Virus record (IMG/VR): IMGVR_UViG_3300035698_004396
Span: 1 to 38,166 of that record
DNA: 38,166 bases
Origin: a virus
Direction: 5' to 3' (one strand)
The translations under genes were made by a program, and so were the position numbers. The notes under the pieces are model-generated. The model made no database searches. It was not told where the DNA came from and saw only the letters and a list, made by a program, of their open reading frames with translations. Shown in pieces: positions 9,142 to 15,583 of the stretch (position 1 is the first letter of the stretch; every line of letters starts with the position of its first letter).

Positions 9142-9200
9142 TACGGTTCCTTTCAACTATGTGTATACTTGGTTACAACAACTACAACAAACAAAGTAAA

Positions 9201-9217
9201 TTACATGTTACACTCCT
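9201..9217 (-). promoter_or_regulatory. Strong ribosome site followed by an ATG-TAA start-stop
   Basis: On the minus strand AAAGGAGTGTAAC is followed immediately by ATG TAA. It has the strongest Shine-Dalgarno of this stretch yet encodes only one residue, just downstream of the Sak4-like stop and about 60 nt before the DUF669-like ATG. It may be a ribosome-parking element, or the relic of a lost gene. Confidence 0.4.
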
Positions 9218-9218
9218 T

Positions 9219-9974
9219 TTATTTTCCTTCAAATGGTTCACCAAGAATACACCGACGATATAGAGTACCCATGTCAGGGTCTTCTATTACAGCAGGGAGA
9301 CTATAAATACTTCTATTCTTAGCTGCACGTCCACCAAAGGGTTCTAGCTGCATAGTATAAATAGTTTCGTTCACTTGTCGTTTTGAAGATGCATATCCAA
9401 CAATATCGAATTCTGCGCCTACTTCCTGTGCAAGTTTATTAGACAATCCTGGTCTAGTAATAACAGCATTTGTAAATTCGTCTTGTCTAACATCCGTCAT
9501 TGCAGTAGCAATAAAGTTTACAGGCAACGATTTAAACATACTTAGTAGCATGCGCAATTTAAACGTAGCATGCATCCAATCTTGTTGTGTTGGTACATAC
9601 TTATCACCAGCTTTTCTATCTGGTGAAGACAGCCTATCTCTAACTATTTGATTGTATGTTGCAGTCAGCCCATCAATAACTACAGTTTTATATTCGTCTG
9701 GATTTTCTCTAACATACCTACTTGCATCCTCTAGATCGTCAATTGTGGCTCTTGGTATAACGTCTACTTTCTTATCAGAAATTGTCATTGTCCCAACATC
9801 CGAATCACAAATCAAGATAGGACAAATTTCTTCAACACTCAATGCTGTGCCAATAAAATGTGTTTTACCAGAACCAGACTTACCATATACAAGCATTCGT
9901 AGGTATCCCATATTATAGTCTGGTCCAACAATATTTAGTTTTGTAACTCTCTTAGGGGATACAAGCTTAGGCAT
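9219..9974 (-). CDS. Sak4-like RecA-fold ATPase (AAA_24)
   Basis: A protein of 251 residues with Walker A VYGKSGSGKTHF (31-38), a Walker B-like TVVIDGLT (D101) and a C-terminal RecA-type core (VNFIATAMTDV). Length and motifs match phage Sak4/AAA_24 proteins, short RecA/Rad51 relatives that support single-strand annealing together with an SSB. The neighbouring DUF669-like protein and Cas4-like nuclease complete a plausible resection-annealing set. The ATG at 9974 is preceded by AAGGACGCTAG and overlaps the end of the small upstream gene by 8 bp. Confidence 0.88.
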   Translation of the reverse strand: MPKLVSPKRVTKLNIVGPDYNMGYLRMLVYGKSGSGKTHFIGTALSVEEICPILICDSDVGTMTISDKKVDVIPRATIDDLEDASRYVRENPDEYKTVVIDGLTATYNQIVRDRLSSPDRKAGDKYVPTQQDWMHATFKLRMLLSMFKSLPVNFIATAMTDVRQDEFTNAVITRPGLSNKLAQEVGAEFDIVGYASSKRQVNETIYTMQLEPFGGRAAKNRSIYSLPAVIEDPDMGTLYRRCILGEPFEGK

Positions 9975-10164
9975 CTAGCGTCCTTCCTATTTCTAATTCT
10001 TTAATTTTATATGCAAGGAACACTGCTTGTTCAATTGTAGCATCTAGTGTAGCTACTAAATCTTTAGTGGTTGCGTCTGTACCAAGTCTACCATATTTCC
10101 ATAATCTAAGGAGTCTTTTTCTTGACGCTTGTAAAGACTCAATAATTGTAACTACACCTTTCAT
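9967..10164 (-). CDS. Hypothetical small helical protein
   Basis: A protein of 65 residues with two amphipathic helices and a basic N-terminal half (ASRKRLLRLWKYGR). No family recognised. The ATG lies 4 bp after the stop of the Cas4-like gene, with AAGGAA 12-13 nt upstream, a loose ribosome site. It overlaps the Sak4-like start. It is likely an accessory factor of the recombination genes, but nothing in the sequence proves a function. Confidence 0.7.
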   Translation of the reverse strand: MKGVVTIIESLQASRKRLLRLWKYGRLGTDATTKDLVATLDATIEQAVFLAYKIKELEIGRTLDA

Positions 10165-10168
10165 AATA

Positions 10169-11173
10169 CTATGCGTTCCTTGATGTATACTCTGAGTCTA
10201 GAATAGGCTTAGGGTTTAGTCCATTAGCAACAAAAGAGCAAGGTGTTCTAAACTTACATGTTTTACAAGACCACCAATTAGGAGAAGGTACAATTGGAAC
10301 AAGAGGATCAAGCATTTCTGTAACAATTTGTACAAGACGCTGACCAAATACCTGTATTGCTTTATCTGTACGTTTGATTTTAACACGTCTAAAAAACTCT
10401 GGTGGAAACCGTTGCAATCTTGAAAGTGTATCTGCATACTTAACTACATTAAGTCCAAGTCTTAGTAGCTCACTATGGTACACTGCAAAGGTTGTTTTAA
10501 TATTCTTTGCTTGAGACAGTTCACCATTTTTAAGCTGTCTAGGTGTAGTAGGCAATGTCTTTAGCAAAAAGTTATATAGCGTACCTACAGGGCGCATATG
10601 CTTAAAATTCTCATCAATTCTACTTGCCCATTGATATGCTACACACTGTTCATCAAGAAACAGTCCAGATGAATCAGGAAAAGATGCGGCTGTTTTATGT
10701 TCCAGCATCCAATACTCGCCACTAGGTAGTTGAACAATACCGTCTGCTTTACCTGTGTAATAAACTTCACGTCCTGGGAACATAGGCAAAGGAAACTTAA
10801 ATGGAATTTCTGTACCTAGACAAGTAAAATTATCATGCCCTTCTGCCCATTGCAAATAGTTATCCAGCATACCACGTAGCAAATCAACTGTGCCTATAAT
10901 TTCTTCCCAATTTTCTGCTGTCATAGGCGACTGTTTCAATACAATAATAGAATCAGTTAGCCACCGCTCCATTGCTTGATATGCTGCTACGTCATCAAAT
11001 GGTGTACCTGGATTATAGTATGCGCCTAGTGCAAGGTGCATACCAGAACCACCCCAAAGATTCTTATTCGGCGATTTAGGTTTTAGATTTTGTCTAAGCG
11101 GAGAAGTAAAGTCCCATAGTTGCCTACAAGTCTTAAAACATCGTACATCAGAGATATGTATATTTGTTGTCAT
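10169..11173 (-). CDS. PD-(D/E)XK nuclease, Cas4/RecB-like, with iron-sulfur cysteines
   Basis: A protein of 334 residues. The nuclease core is H46 (GSGMHLALG), D144 (YTGKADGIV), E158-x-K160 (WMLEHKTA) and motif QxxxY (Q176, Y180). C16 near the N-terminus and C303, C306, C312 (SCKTCKFRTPC) match the split Cys set that binds a 4Fe-4S cluster in Cas4 and AddB-type nucleases. No CRISPR array or other cas genes are present, so this is a phage recombination exonuclease and not part of a CRISPR system. The ATG has no ribosome site of its own. It lies 2 nt after a 15-codon leader ORF with a strong one. Confidence 0.88.
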   Translation of the reverse strand: MTTNIHISDVRCFKTCRQLWDFTSPLRQNLKPKSPNKNLWGGSGMHLALGAYYNPGTPFDDVAAYQAMERWLTDSIIVLKQSPMTAENWEEIIGTVDLLRGMLDNYLQWAEGHDNFTCLGTEIPFKFPLPMFPGREVYYTGKADGIVQLPSGEYWMLEHKTAASFPDSSGLFLDEQCVAYQWASRIDENFKHMRPVGTLYNFLLKTLPTTPRQLKNGELSQAKNIKTTFAVYHSELLRLGLNVVKYADTLSRLQRFPPEFFRRVKIKRTDKAIQVFGQRLVQIVTEMLDPLVPIVPSPNWWSCKTCKFRTPCSFVANGLNPKPILDSEYTSRNA

Positions 11174-11175
11174 AT

Positions 11176-11223
11176 CTAACTAAACCCACAAAAATAAATT
11201 CTTAGCACTACATGCCATTTCAT
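11176..11223 (-). CDS. 15-residue leader ORF upstream of the Cas4-like nuclease
   Basis: ATG at 11223 is preceded by AAAGGAGTTGACATA, among the best ribosome sites of the region. It encodes MKWHVVLRIYFCGFS and ends with TAG 2 nt before the nuclease ATG. Since the nuclease lacks its own Shine-Dalgarno, translation is probably coupled through this ORF. It could also be a remnant of a longer gene. The peptide resembles nothing I know. Confidence 0.6.
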   Translation of the reverse strand: MKWHVVLRIYFCGFS

Positions 11224-11239
11224 TATGTCAACTCCTTTA

Positions 11240-11259
11240 GGACTTGGTGAATTTCGAGC
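11240..11259 (+). repeat. Intergenic element, copy 3 (inverted relative to the others)
   Basis: GGACTTGGTGAATTTCGAGC here matches 18 of 20 bases of GGACTTGGTGAAATTCGCGC on the minus strand at 16088-16069. This copy points the other way relative to transcription and lies in the leader of the nuclease operon. Confidence 0.6.
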
Positions 11260-11270
11260 AATGAACCACC

Positions 11271-11299
11271 ATTCTACACTACCAGTCTAGAAAATGCAA
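11271..11299 (-). promoter_or_regulatory. Possible promoter for the recombination/replication operon
   Basis: Minus-strand TTGCAT, 17 nt, TAGAAT. The -10 box is good (5/6) and the -35 is poor (3/6). It would start transcription near 11264, giving a leader that holds repeat copy 3 and the 15-codon ORF. Confidence 0.3.
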
Positions 11300-11316
11300 A
11301 AGGCACAGCAGAGAGC

Positions 11317-11607
11317 CTATACGATCCCAGTAGTTGACATAATCTTTTCTATGTCTCTAATAAAGTTTGAACAACGCTCATGATTTATACTGTAATACTT
11401 CACTCTACCAACAGTTAAGACAGTACAAATACCGGCATCAAGCAAAGCTCTAAGCTGTCTACGTACAATCATAAGCTCATCAGTGTCACTAAAAAATCGT
11501 TTAGCAACATCCCGTACAGTACATGATTCTCTAGAGCTTATATATGCTACAATATCTAGTCGCAAATCTGTTTTCAATGCTGCGCAAAAGTCTGTTATTT
11601 CTGACAT
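11317..11607 (-). CDS. ArsR-like winged-helix DNA-binding protein
   Basis: A protein of 96 residues. Helices around LRLDIVAYISSRESCTVRDV and VRRQLRALLDAGICTVL, followed by a VGRVKYYSI beta-wing, give a typical winged-helix fold like ArsR-type regulators. No metal-binding Cys pattern (CxC) is present, so metal sensing is not suggested. ATG at 11607 with AAGGATG about 12 nt upstream. It overlaps the preceding small membrane gene by 13 bp and lies just before the leader of the nuclease operon, so control of that operon is a reasonable inference. Confidence 0.8.
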   Translation of the reverse strand: MSEITDFCAALKTDLRLDIVAYISSRESCTVRDVAKRFFSDTDELMIVRRQLRALLDAGICTVLTVGRVKYYSINHERCSNFIRDIEKIMSTTGIV

Positions 11608-11750
11608 TTGTCTATGTCATCCTTTTTCCCTAAAAATGCTTCATCTATTGTTTTACTTTCATTCGTTGGCATTGCTCCTGACAACCAAATAATAATAATA
11701 ATTGGTATAGCTATAATAATTGCTCCGTAGCACATAGTTTCACATGTCAT
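11595..11750 (-). CDS. Small single-pass membrane protein (51 aa)
   Basis: ATG at 11750 overlaps the stop of the upstream gene as ATGA, and the frame ends with TAA at 11595. The protein starts MTCETMCYGA, continues with a very hydrophobic IIIAIPIIIIIWL segment (residues 11-23) and ends with a polar tail (PTNESKTIDEAFLGKKDDID). The N-terminus has two Cys. The single strong membrane helix and ATGA coupling argue for a real gene despite its size. No homolog recognised. Confidence 0.75.
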   Translation of the reverse strand: MTCETMCYGAIIIAIPIIIIIWLSGAMPTNESKTIDEAFLGKKDDIDKCQK

Positions 11751-11956
11751 GCTTCAATATTTTCTTGTATCACAGTATCTGGCATTTTATCTTCTGGTGT
11801 TTTACCTTGCCATGATACAAAACTAAATGCAATTTCTTCTGAAGTACAGGCTATAACATCTGCTGTAATACAGCCAGAACCTACGAGTAGTTCAAACATA
11901 TTGTTAGGTAGTATATTAATACTAGAAACTTGCGGTGTAGGAATTATATGCACCAT
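11747..11956 (-). CDS. Hypothetical small acidic protein
   Basis: A protein of 69 residues, probably a small beta fold (SSINILPNNMFELLVGSG, EEIAFSFVSWQGK). The ATG overlaps the previous stop in TAATG, and the gene ends in an ATGA junction with the small membrane gene. No family recognised. Confidence 0.75.
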   Translation of the reverse strand: MVHIIPTPQVSSINILPNNMFELLVGSGCITADVIACTSEEIAFSFVSWQGKTPEDKMPDTVIQENIEA

Positions 11957-12435
11957 TATGGTCTCTCTACAGATAGGATACGCTCGATACCATCAACTGT
12001 AAATGAGAAAGATTCTACACGTATTTTACCTTGTGTGCGTAGCATAGTACACAGTTTAGAATATACAGTAGTTAGAATACCAATGATTTCACTCTGCCTA
12101 CGTTTTATTGGTGTATTGCAATATGCCAAGTCTGTTACATTTTTAAGAATAAACTCTGTAATATCGTTTTTGACTACAATATATCCTGGATGCGCATCTA
12201 GGAATGAATAATTGTCTCTTAGCATAACTGAAATAAATACTGTTCTGTTAATTCCTGGTATGATACCTGAGTCTAGCATAACTGAAAAACAAATAGATGT
12301 GTTTGTTACAGGTTCTTCTAGTTCCTGTGCATCTTTATATTCGCGTACAAAAGTTTCAAGTGCAACCAGTCTAATACGCAAACCTTTTGCAGTACTACGA
12401 AGTAGTTGAAGTAGTTGTTTTGTCGTCGTCTTCAT
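11956..12435 (-). CDS. Hypothetical protein
   Basis: A protein of 159 residues with a basic helical N-terminus (KQLLQLLRSTAKGLRIRL), a central beta-rich part (FSVMLDSGIIPGINRTVFIS) and a C-terminal sheet (IRVESFSFTVDGIERILS). ATG at 12435 is preceded by AAAGGATATGTGTC. The start lies inside the end of the Lar-like gene (41-bp overlap), so the two are coupled. I do not recognise a family. Confidence 0.78.
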   Translation of the reverse strand: MKTTTKQLLQLLRSTAKGLRIRLVALETFVREYKDAQELEEPVTNTSICFSVMLDSGIIPGINRTVFISVMLRDNYSFLDAHPGYIVVKNDITEFILKNVTDLAYCNTPIKRRQSEIIGILTTVYSKLCTMLRTQGKIRVESFSFTVDGIERILSVERP

Positions 12436-12850
12436 GACACATATCCTTTATAAATTGCGGTATTGCTTCTAGTGCATCAACAGATGTCTTGAACCACTGT
12501 GCATCATCATATAGTGTACCAATATACCATGGACTAGGAGCAGCGTGTGCAAAGTTATAGTGACCAAAAGAAATTGCATGGCTAACTTTTGCAAATTGTT
12601 CAAGATTTTCTAGTAGCTGGTATGCATTGCTTCGCAGTTTTAGACATGTAGAGTTCCATATATAAATTGCAGCTTTTTCAGTAGCCATTGCAGGCCCTCT
12701 AAACCCGCAATCATCACGTGTACATGCAACAGCAAATTTAATAAACGGTGTTTGTTTCTCTCCAGTATCATCTACAATTGGTGGAGATAGATCATCTGTT
12801 AGAACAACTTGTACAGAACTGTAACAAAACGGACACACACTCTGTAGCAT
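12395..12850 (-). CDS. Lar-like zinc-binding protein
   Basis: A protein of about 151 residues from ATG 12850 (MLQSVCPFCYSS). The pattern CPFC, then ACTRDDCGFRGPAMATEKAA and IYIWN matches Lar/restriction-alleviation type small zinc proteins, where two Cys pairs bind zinc before the conserved EAI-x-WN end. The C-terminal 75 residues are an unrelated extension with a Thr/Ser-rich tail (DDDKTTTSTTS). In lambdoid phages Lar modulates type I restriction. For this distant relative only the zinc fold can be claimed. An extended frame to 12976 lies inside the upstream gene and is not used. Confidence 0.72.
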   Translation of the reverse strand: MLQSVCPFCYSSVQVVLTDDLSPPIVDDTGEKQTPFIKFAVACTRDDCGFRGPAMATEKAAIYIWNSTCLKLRSNAYQLLENLEQFAKVSHAISFGHYNFAHAAPSPWYIGTLYDDAQWFKTSVDALEAIPQFIKDMCHEDDDKTTTSTTS

Positions 12851-12854
12851 TATT

Positions 12855-13178
12855 TCACTTATCCCTTCTAAAAGGCTTGTCTTTACGCCATATTTTAAAT
12901 GCTTGTCTACGTTCTTTTGTAGGTGTAGTTGCACAGGGGCAGTTGTTTGACAATTCACATTGTTTAGGATTAACAAACAGCTTACAATCGGCTGCTATTT
13001 GCAAACACTTACCTGTGCAAGCTTTTGGTATGCTTCCCATATCTGGACAATACCCTGAAGCACAAAATGTTGCGTAACCTGTCATGTATGGGCAAGCATG
13101 TACAACGCGGTCAGTTTTTTTGGCCTGTTTCTCCTTATGAAGTCTAGAATCAGGCTCTGAAAAAATGTTACTATTCAC
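12855..13178 (-). CDS. Cysteine-rich hypothetical protein
   Basis: A protein of 107 residues with nine Cys between residues 29 and 82 (ACPYMTGYATFCASGYCPDM, CTGKCLQIAADC, CELSNNCPC) and basic ends. The density suggests two or more metal sites. GTG at 13178 has no good ribosome site, so the exact start is unsure. It ends 4 bp before the Lar-like start and its 3' end supplies that gene's ribosome site (AAGGGA). Confidence 0.65.
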   Translation of the reverse strand: MNSNIFSEPDSRLHKEKQAKKTDRVVHACPYMTGYATFCASGYCPDMGSIPKACTGKCLQIAADCKLFVNPKQCELSNNCPCATTPTKERRQAFKIWRKDKPFRRDK

Positions 13179-13211
13179 TTTGCTACTTTCAAAAAGGTGT
13201 TGCTAAAAAGA

Positions 13212-13260
13212 GGATAGAATTAAGAGAGTAGGCAATTTCTACCTACTCTCTATTATTCTA
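13212..13260 (-). terminator. Terminator downstream of the HTH regulator
   Basis: AGAGAGTAGG (13223-13232) and CCTACTCTCT (13242-13251) form a perfect 10-bp stem that AT-rich flanks extend. In the leftward direction the hairpin is followed, about 15 nt on, by CTCTTTTT, so the regulator gene at 13272 may be its own transcription unit. Confidence 0.65.
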
Positions 13261-13271
13261 ATTATGCGGAA

Positions 13272-13670
13272 TTACTCTGCGTCGTCAGCGTGGGATTCAG
13301 CAATAGCAGCGTCCAGAAGAATTGCAATAACATCAACAGCAGCAGACTTAGCTTCGTCATTAACCAAATCAGTAGCGTTAATCATCTTACGCACTGACTT
13401 AAGACGCTGTACCTTATAACTCTGAGGCCCAGTAGAAGCTTTCTTAAGTGCGCGTGTTTCTACAAGAGCATCCAGGTCAGAAACATGCACCCACAACTTA
13501 TTACGTCCACCAGGATTATCCAGTGCTGGTCGTTTCACAGCGTCCAAACGCTCTTCTCGCACCATCTTACGCAAAGTCATAGCATCGACACCAGCATACA
13601 TTGCCGCTTGACGAACATCGAGCATGCTCTCTGCATCTGGCACAATTTGAATAGTAAACCTGTCAGACAT
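13272..13670 (-). CDS. Excisionase/MerR-like HTH DNA-binding protein with own promoter
   Basis: A protein of about 132 residues from ATG 13670, preceded by AGGGGGATTCTA. MLDVRQAAMYAGVDAMTLRKM is a helix-turn-helix of the excisionase/MerR type, followed by a wing (RNKLWVHVSDLDALVE). The C-terminal helix region is rich in Ala and Asp (DDAE end). It has a near-consensus promoter 57 nt upstream and a terminator after its stop, so it is probably strongly and separately expressed. Its middle is richer in GC (32 of 60 in 13501-13560) than neighbouring genes. The architecture resembles the HTH protein at 24689, suggesting two related regulators. Confidence 0.85.
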   Translation of the reverse strand: MSDRFTIQIVPDAESMLDVRQAAMYAGVDAMTLRKMVREERLDAVKRPALDNPGGRNKLWVHVSDLDALVETRALKKASTGPQSYKVQRLKSVRKMINATDLVNDEAKSAAVDVIAILLDAAIAESHADDAE

Positions 13671-13726
13671 TAGAATCCCCCTAATATGTTCTTGAAAAAA
13701 ATATAACTCTCTGCACGTGCTCATCT

Positions 13727-13754
13727 AGTATAGCAGAAACGGGTCAAATGTCAA
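13727..13754 (-). promoter_or_regulatory. Near-consensus sigma70 promoter
   Basis: Minus-strand TTGACA (13754-13749), 16-nt spacer, TATACT (13732-13727), with TGC before the -10 box (extended -10). It drives the HTH gene starting at 13670. It is the best promoter in the window. Confidence 0.8.
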
Positions 13755-13826
13755 GCAATTTTGAGTAACATTAACATTCTGTAATCTTGCTACGGTGGGT
13801 GAATCCAGCGCCGGACTTTGACATTT

Positions 13827-14060
13827 TCAGGCATTTTTGGTCTCAGACATAGCTTCTAGAAACTCGCCATAGTTTGCCCATGGCATATTGTCCCATATAA
13901 ACTTGTATAGCTTTGTAGCTTCATCACCTGTGCTACTTACAATGTGTGGTGGTTTTTTGTTTGCATCAAGAATATGATTGATAACTTTGATAAGCACACA
14001 AAGTGTATATACAATTTCAATTGTAGTATGCCATTGTTTATGTGTAATTATTTTTCTCAC
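13827..14060 (-). CDS. Hypothetical small protein
   Basis: A protein of 77 residues with a moderately hydrophobic helix (IEIVYTLCVLIKVINHIL) that is probably amphipathic and not a membrane span, and a Trp/Tyr-rich C-terminal part (KFIWDNMPWANYGEF). The GTG start overlaps the upstream stop as GTGA. It is the last gene before the promoter of the HTH gene. No family recognised. Confidence 0.7.
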   Translation of the reverse strand: MRKIITHKQWHTTIEIVYTLCVLIKVINHILDANKKPPHIVSSTGDEATKLYKFIWDNMPWANYGEFLEAMSETKNA

Positions 14061-14305
14061 TTTACTATATAATTAAATTCATTTGCAGCGTACTTTTTCA
14101 AAACTTCTATCCATGCAGTTCTATCTGCTCTTGTTATTGCAGCCTGACTAAATCCAGCAAAATTAGTGCGGCCACAGTTTGAGCACCAATATTCATCTGC
14201 GTGCCACAACTGATATGGATTACCATCGTTATCAAGTTCAAGAATTTCAACACCTGATATAACATTAGACATACATGTCATACACTCTTTACAAACTATT
14301 TTCAT
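14057..14305 (-). CDS. Small zinc-ribbon-like protein
   Basis: A protein of 82 residues with CKECMTCM at the N-terminus (C5, C8, C11) and WCSNCGRTNF near residues 41-48, giving two CxxC pairs for one zinc ribbon. It may bind nucleic acid or protein. ATG at 14305 is preceded by GGGGGATAAAACTA and overlaps the 3' end of the XRE-type gene. Function unknown. Confidence 0.75.
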   Translation of the reverse strand: MKIVCKECMTCMSNVISGVEILELDNDGNPYQLWHADEYWCSNCGRTNFAGFSQAAITRADRTAWIEVLKKYAANEFNYIVK

Positions 14306-14627
14306 TAGTTTTATCCCCCTGTGTCGCTTTTATTTGTTGCCTAATGTGATCTACGATTTTATTCTGTGCATCTGGGAACAATGCGGCAGTTTCGTCTGTG
14401 AAATCTGTAATGAGAAACAACCAGCTAGTAGGTATTTCTAGCACAGCAGCAATTTTTATAATTGTTTTAAGTGTAGGGCTGCGTCTGCCTCCTTCAATAG
14501 CACTCCAAGGTGACGGATTTACAGTAGATTCTACTCCACAGGCTGTTTGTGTCATACCATGCATTGTTCTAATAATGTACATGGCATCACCCAGAGTTTT
14601 AATTGTATCGTATTGTGGTTTAATCAC
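14289..14627 (-). CDS. XRE-family (Cro/CI-like) transcriptional regulator
   Basis: A protein of 112 residues. The helix-turn-helix is GMTQTACGVESTVNPSPWSA, then IEGGRRSPTLKTIIKIAAVL with the conserved R-x-SPTLxTIxKIAxxL signature of XRE regulators. GTG at 14627 overlaps the stop of the 55-codon gene as GTGA. In phages such proteins repress early promoters. No integrase or other lysogeny gene is visible, so this may be an early-to-late switch factor and not a lysogeny repressor. Confidence 0.85.
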   Translation of the reverse strand: MIKPQYDTIKTLGDAMYIIRTMHGMTQTACGVESTVNPSPWSAIEGGRRSPTLKTIIKIAAVLEIPTSWLFLITDFTDETAALFPDAQNKIVDHIRQQIKATQGDKTNENSL

Positions 14628-14791
14628 ACTTGCCTTCCAAACTTTAGAAAGTATACTTTATTATGGTCAATTATTCTTGCATACAATACAAATTCATCGT
14701 AGCCTAGCGCCATCAATCTTTTAATATTATCGTATCTTTCTTCTACAGAATAGTATACCAGCCTGCCAGCAACAAATTTAATTTGTACCAT
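14624..14791 (-). CDS. Small hypothetical protein (55 aa)
   Basis: ATG at 14791, with AAGG 9-10 nt upstream, overlaps the end of the preceding gene by 14 bp. TGA at 14624 overlaps the XRE GTG start. The sequence begins MVQIKFVAGRLVYYS and ends KVYFLKFGRQV, a beta-alpha-beta-like layout with many aromatic residues. Coupling on both sides supports a real gene. Confidence 0.72.
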   Translation of the reverse strand: MVQIKFVAGRLVYYSVEERYDNIKRLMALGYDEFVLYARIIDHNKVYFLKFGRQV

Positions 14792-15275
14792 AACACCATA
14801 CCTTACAGTAGTTTATAAGTTCTTGCCAATGTATTTTTGATATGTCTATACTTTGTTCACATGGTGTCTCCGTTTCTTCTTCTGCCATAAAGATTACATT
14901 CATTACAAGACGCTGAAAGGTTAATACTTTTTGTGTCCTAATTAGCATTGCTACAGCATTTCTGTAATGGCTTGTATCTAGCATATTATAGATTGTTTGG
15001 GTTTCAATATTTACAAATAGCCGATTTTCTGGATCATAAGTATATACCTTACTCAATGCTGCTACATATCCTGTAATATACCCAATAAGTTCTTCCAGTG
15101 TAATTTTTTCCTGTACAGGTTTAAATGGATATGCTATCTTAAATCCACCAGAGGCATATTTTACCAAACGCCAAGATTTTTTCTTATCTGTATTTGCACC
15201 ATAACAGCCATGTGTGAGTGTTCGTAGAGTAGTCAATTGTTTTCTCAAAAGTTCTAAGTTTTTAGCTTCTTGCAT
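14778..15275 (-). CDS. Small-protein array member A (unknown)
   Basis: A protein of 165 residues. A helical N-terminus (NLELLRKQLTTLRTL) leads to a beta hairpin (SWRLVKYASGGFKIAYPFK) and a helical domain. The last 20 residues hold KIHWQELINY, a variant of the hDW-x2-hY motif seen in many genes of this array. ATG with GGGGG 12 nt upstream. The 77-nt gap before it is AT-rich with long A/T runs. Function unknown. Confidence 0.8.
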   Translation of the reverse strand: MQEAKNLELLRKQLTTLRTLTHGCYGANTDKKKSWRLVKYASGGFKIAYPFKPVQEKITLEELIGYITGYVAALSKVYTYDPENRLFVNIETQTIYNMLDTSHYRNAVAMLIRTQKVLTFQRLVMNVIFMAEEETETPCEQSIDISKIHWQELINYCKVWCYGTN

Positions 15276-15352
15276 AGTCTAAGAGGCCCCCATTGGAAGT
15301 TTTTATAAAAAAGTTCAGTCTTCTAAAAAAAAGAGTACCCTTTGTATCATTG

Positions 15353-15583
15353 CTAGTTTTTACCAAATACAACTCCTAGCAGTGCTCCATCTATGAATGC
15401 TTCAAACTCTTGTATAGAAACAGTTGTACCATTAACAGGCCACAGTTGCGTAGTTTTACCAGCAGAGTTAGTAACAATGTTAAGGTAAAATGCATTGCTA
15501 CGACACACAACAGAAAATGTACCCGTAACATCTGTTTGTAGTTGCTTATTTAGTTGTTCTACTTTATTTAGAATGTCTTGCAT
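15353..15583 (-). CDS. Small-protein array member B (unknown)
   Basis: A protein of 76 residues with a coiled-coil-like start (DILNKVEQLNKQLQ), three beta strands (GTFSVVCRSNAFYLNIVT) and a short C-terminal helix (SIQEFEAFIDGALLGVVF). ATG with GAGGG 9 nt upstream, overlapping the end of member C by 16 bp. Function unknown. Confidence 0.8.
   Translation of the reverse strand: MQDILNKVEQLNKQLQTDVTGTFSVVCRSNAFYLNIVTNSAGKTTQLWPVNGTTVSIQEFEAFIDGALLGVVFGKN

Noticed and set aside
10169-11173. CRISPR-Cas involvement because of the Cas4-like nuclease
   Set aside because: No repeat-spacer array and no cas1, cas2 or effector genes; phage recombination nucleases of this fold are common.
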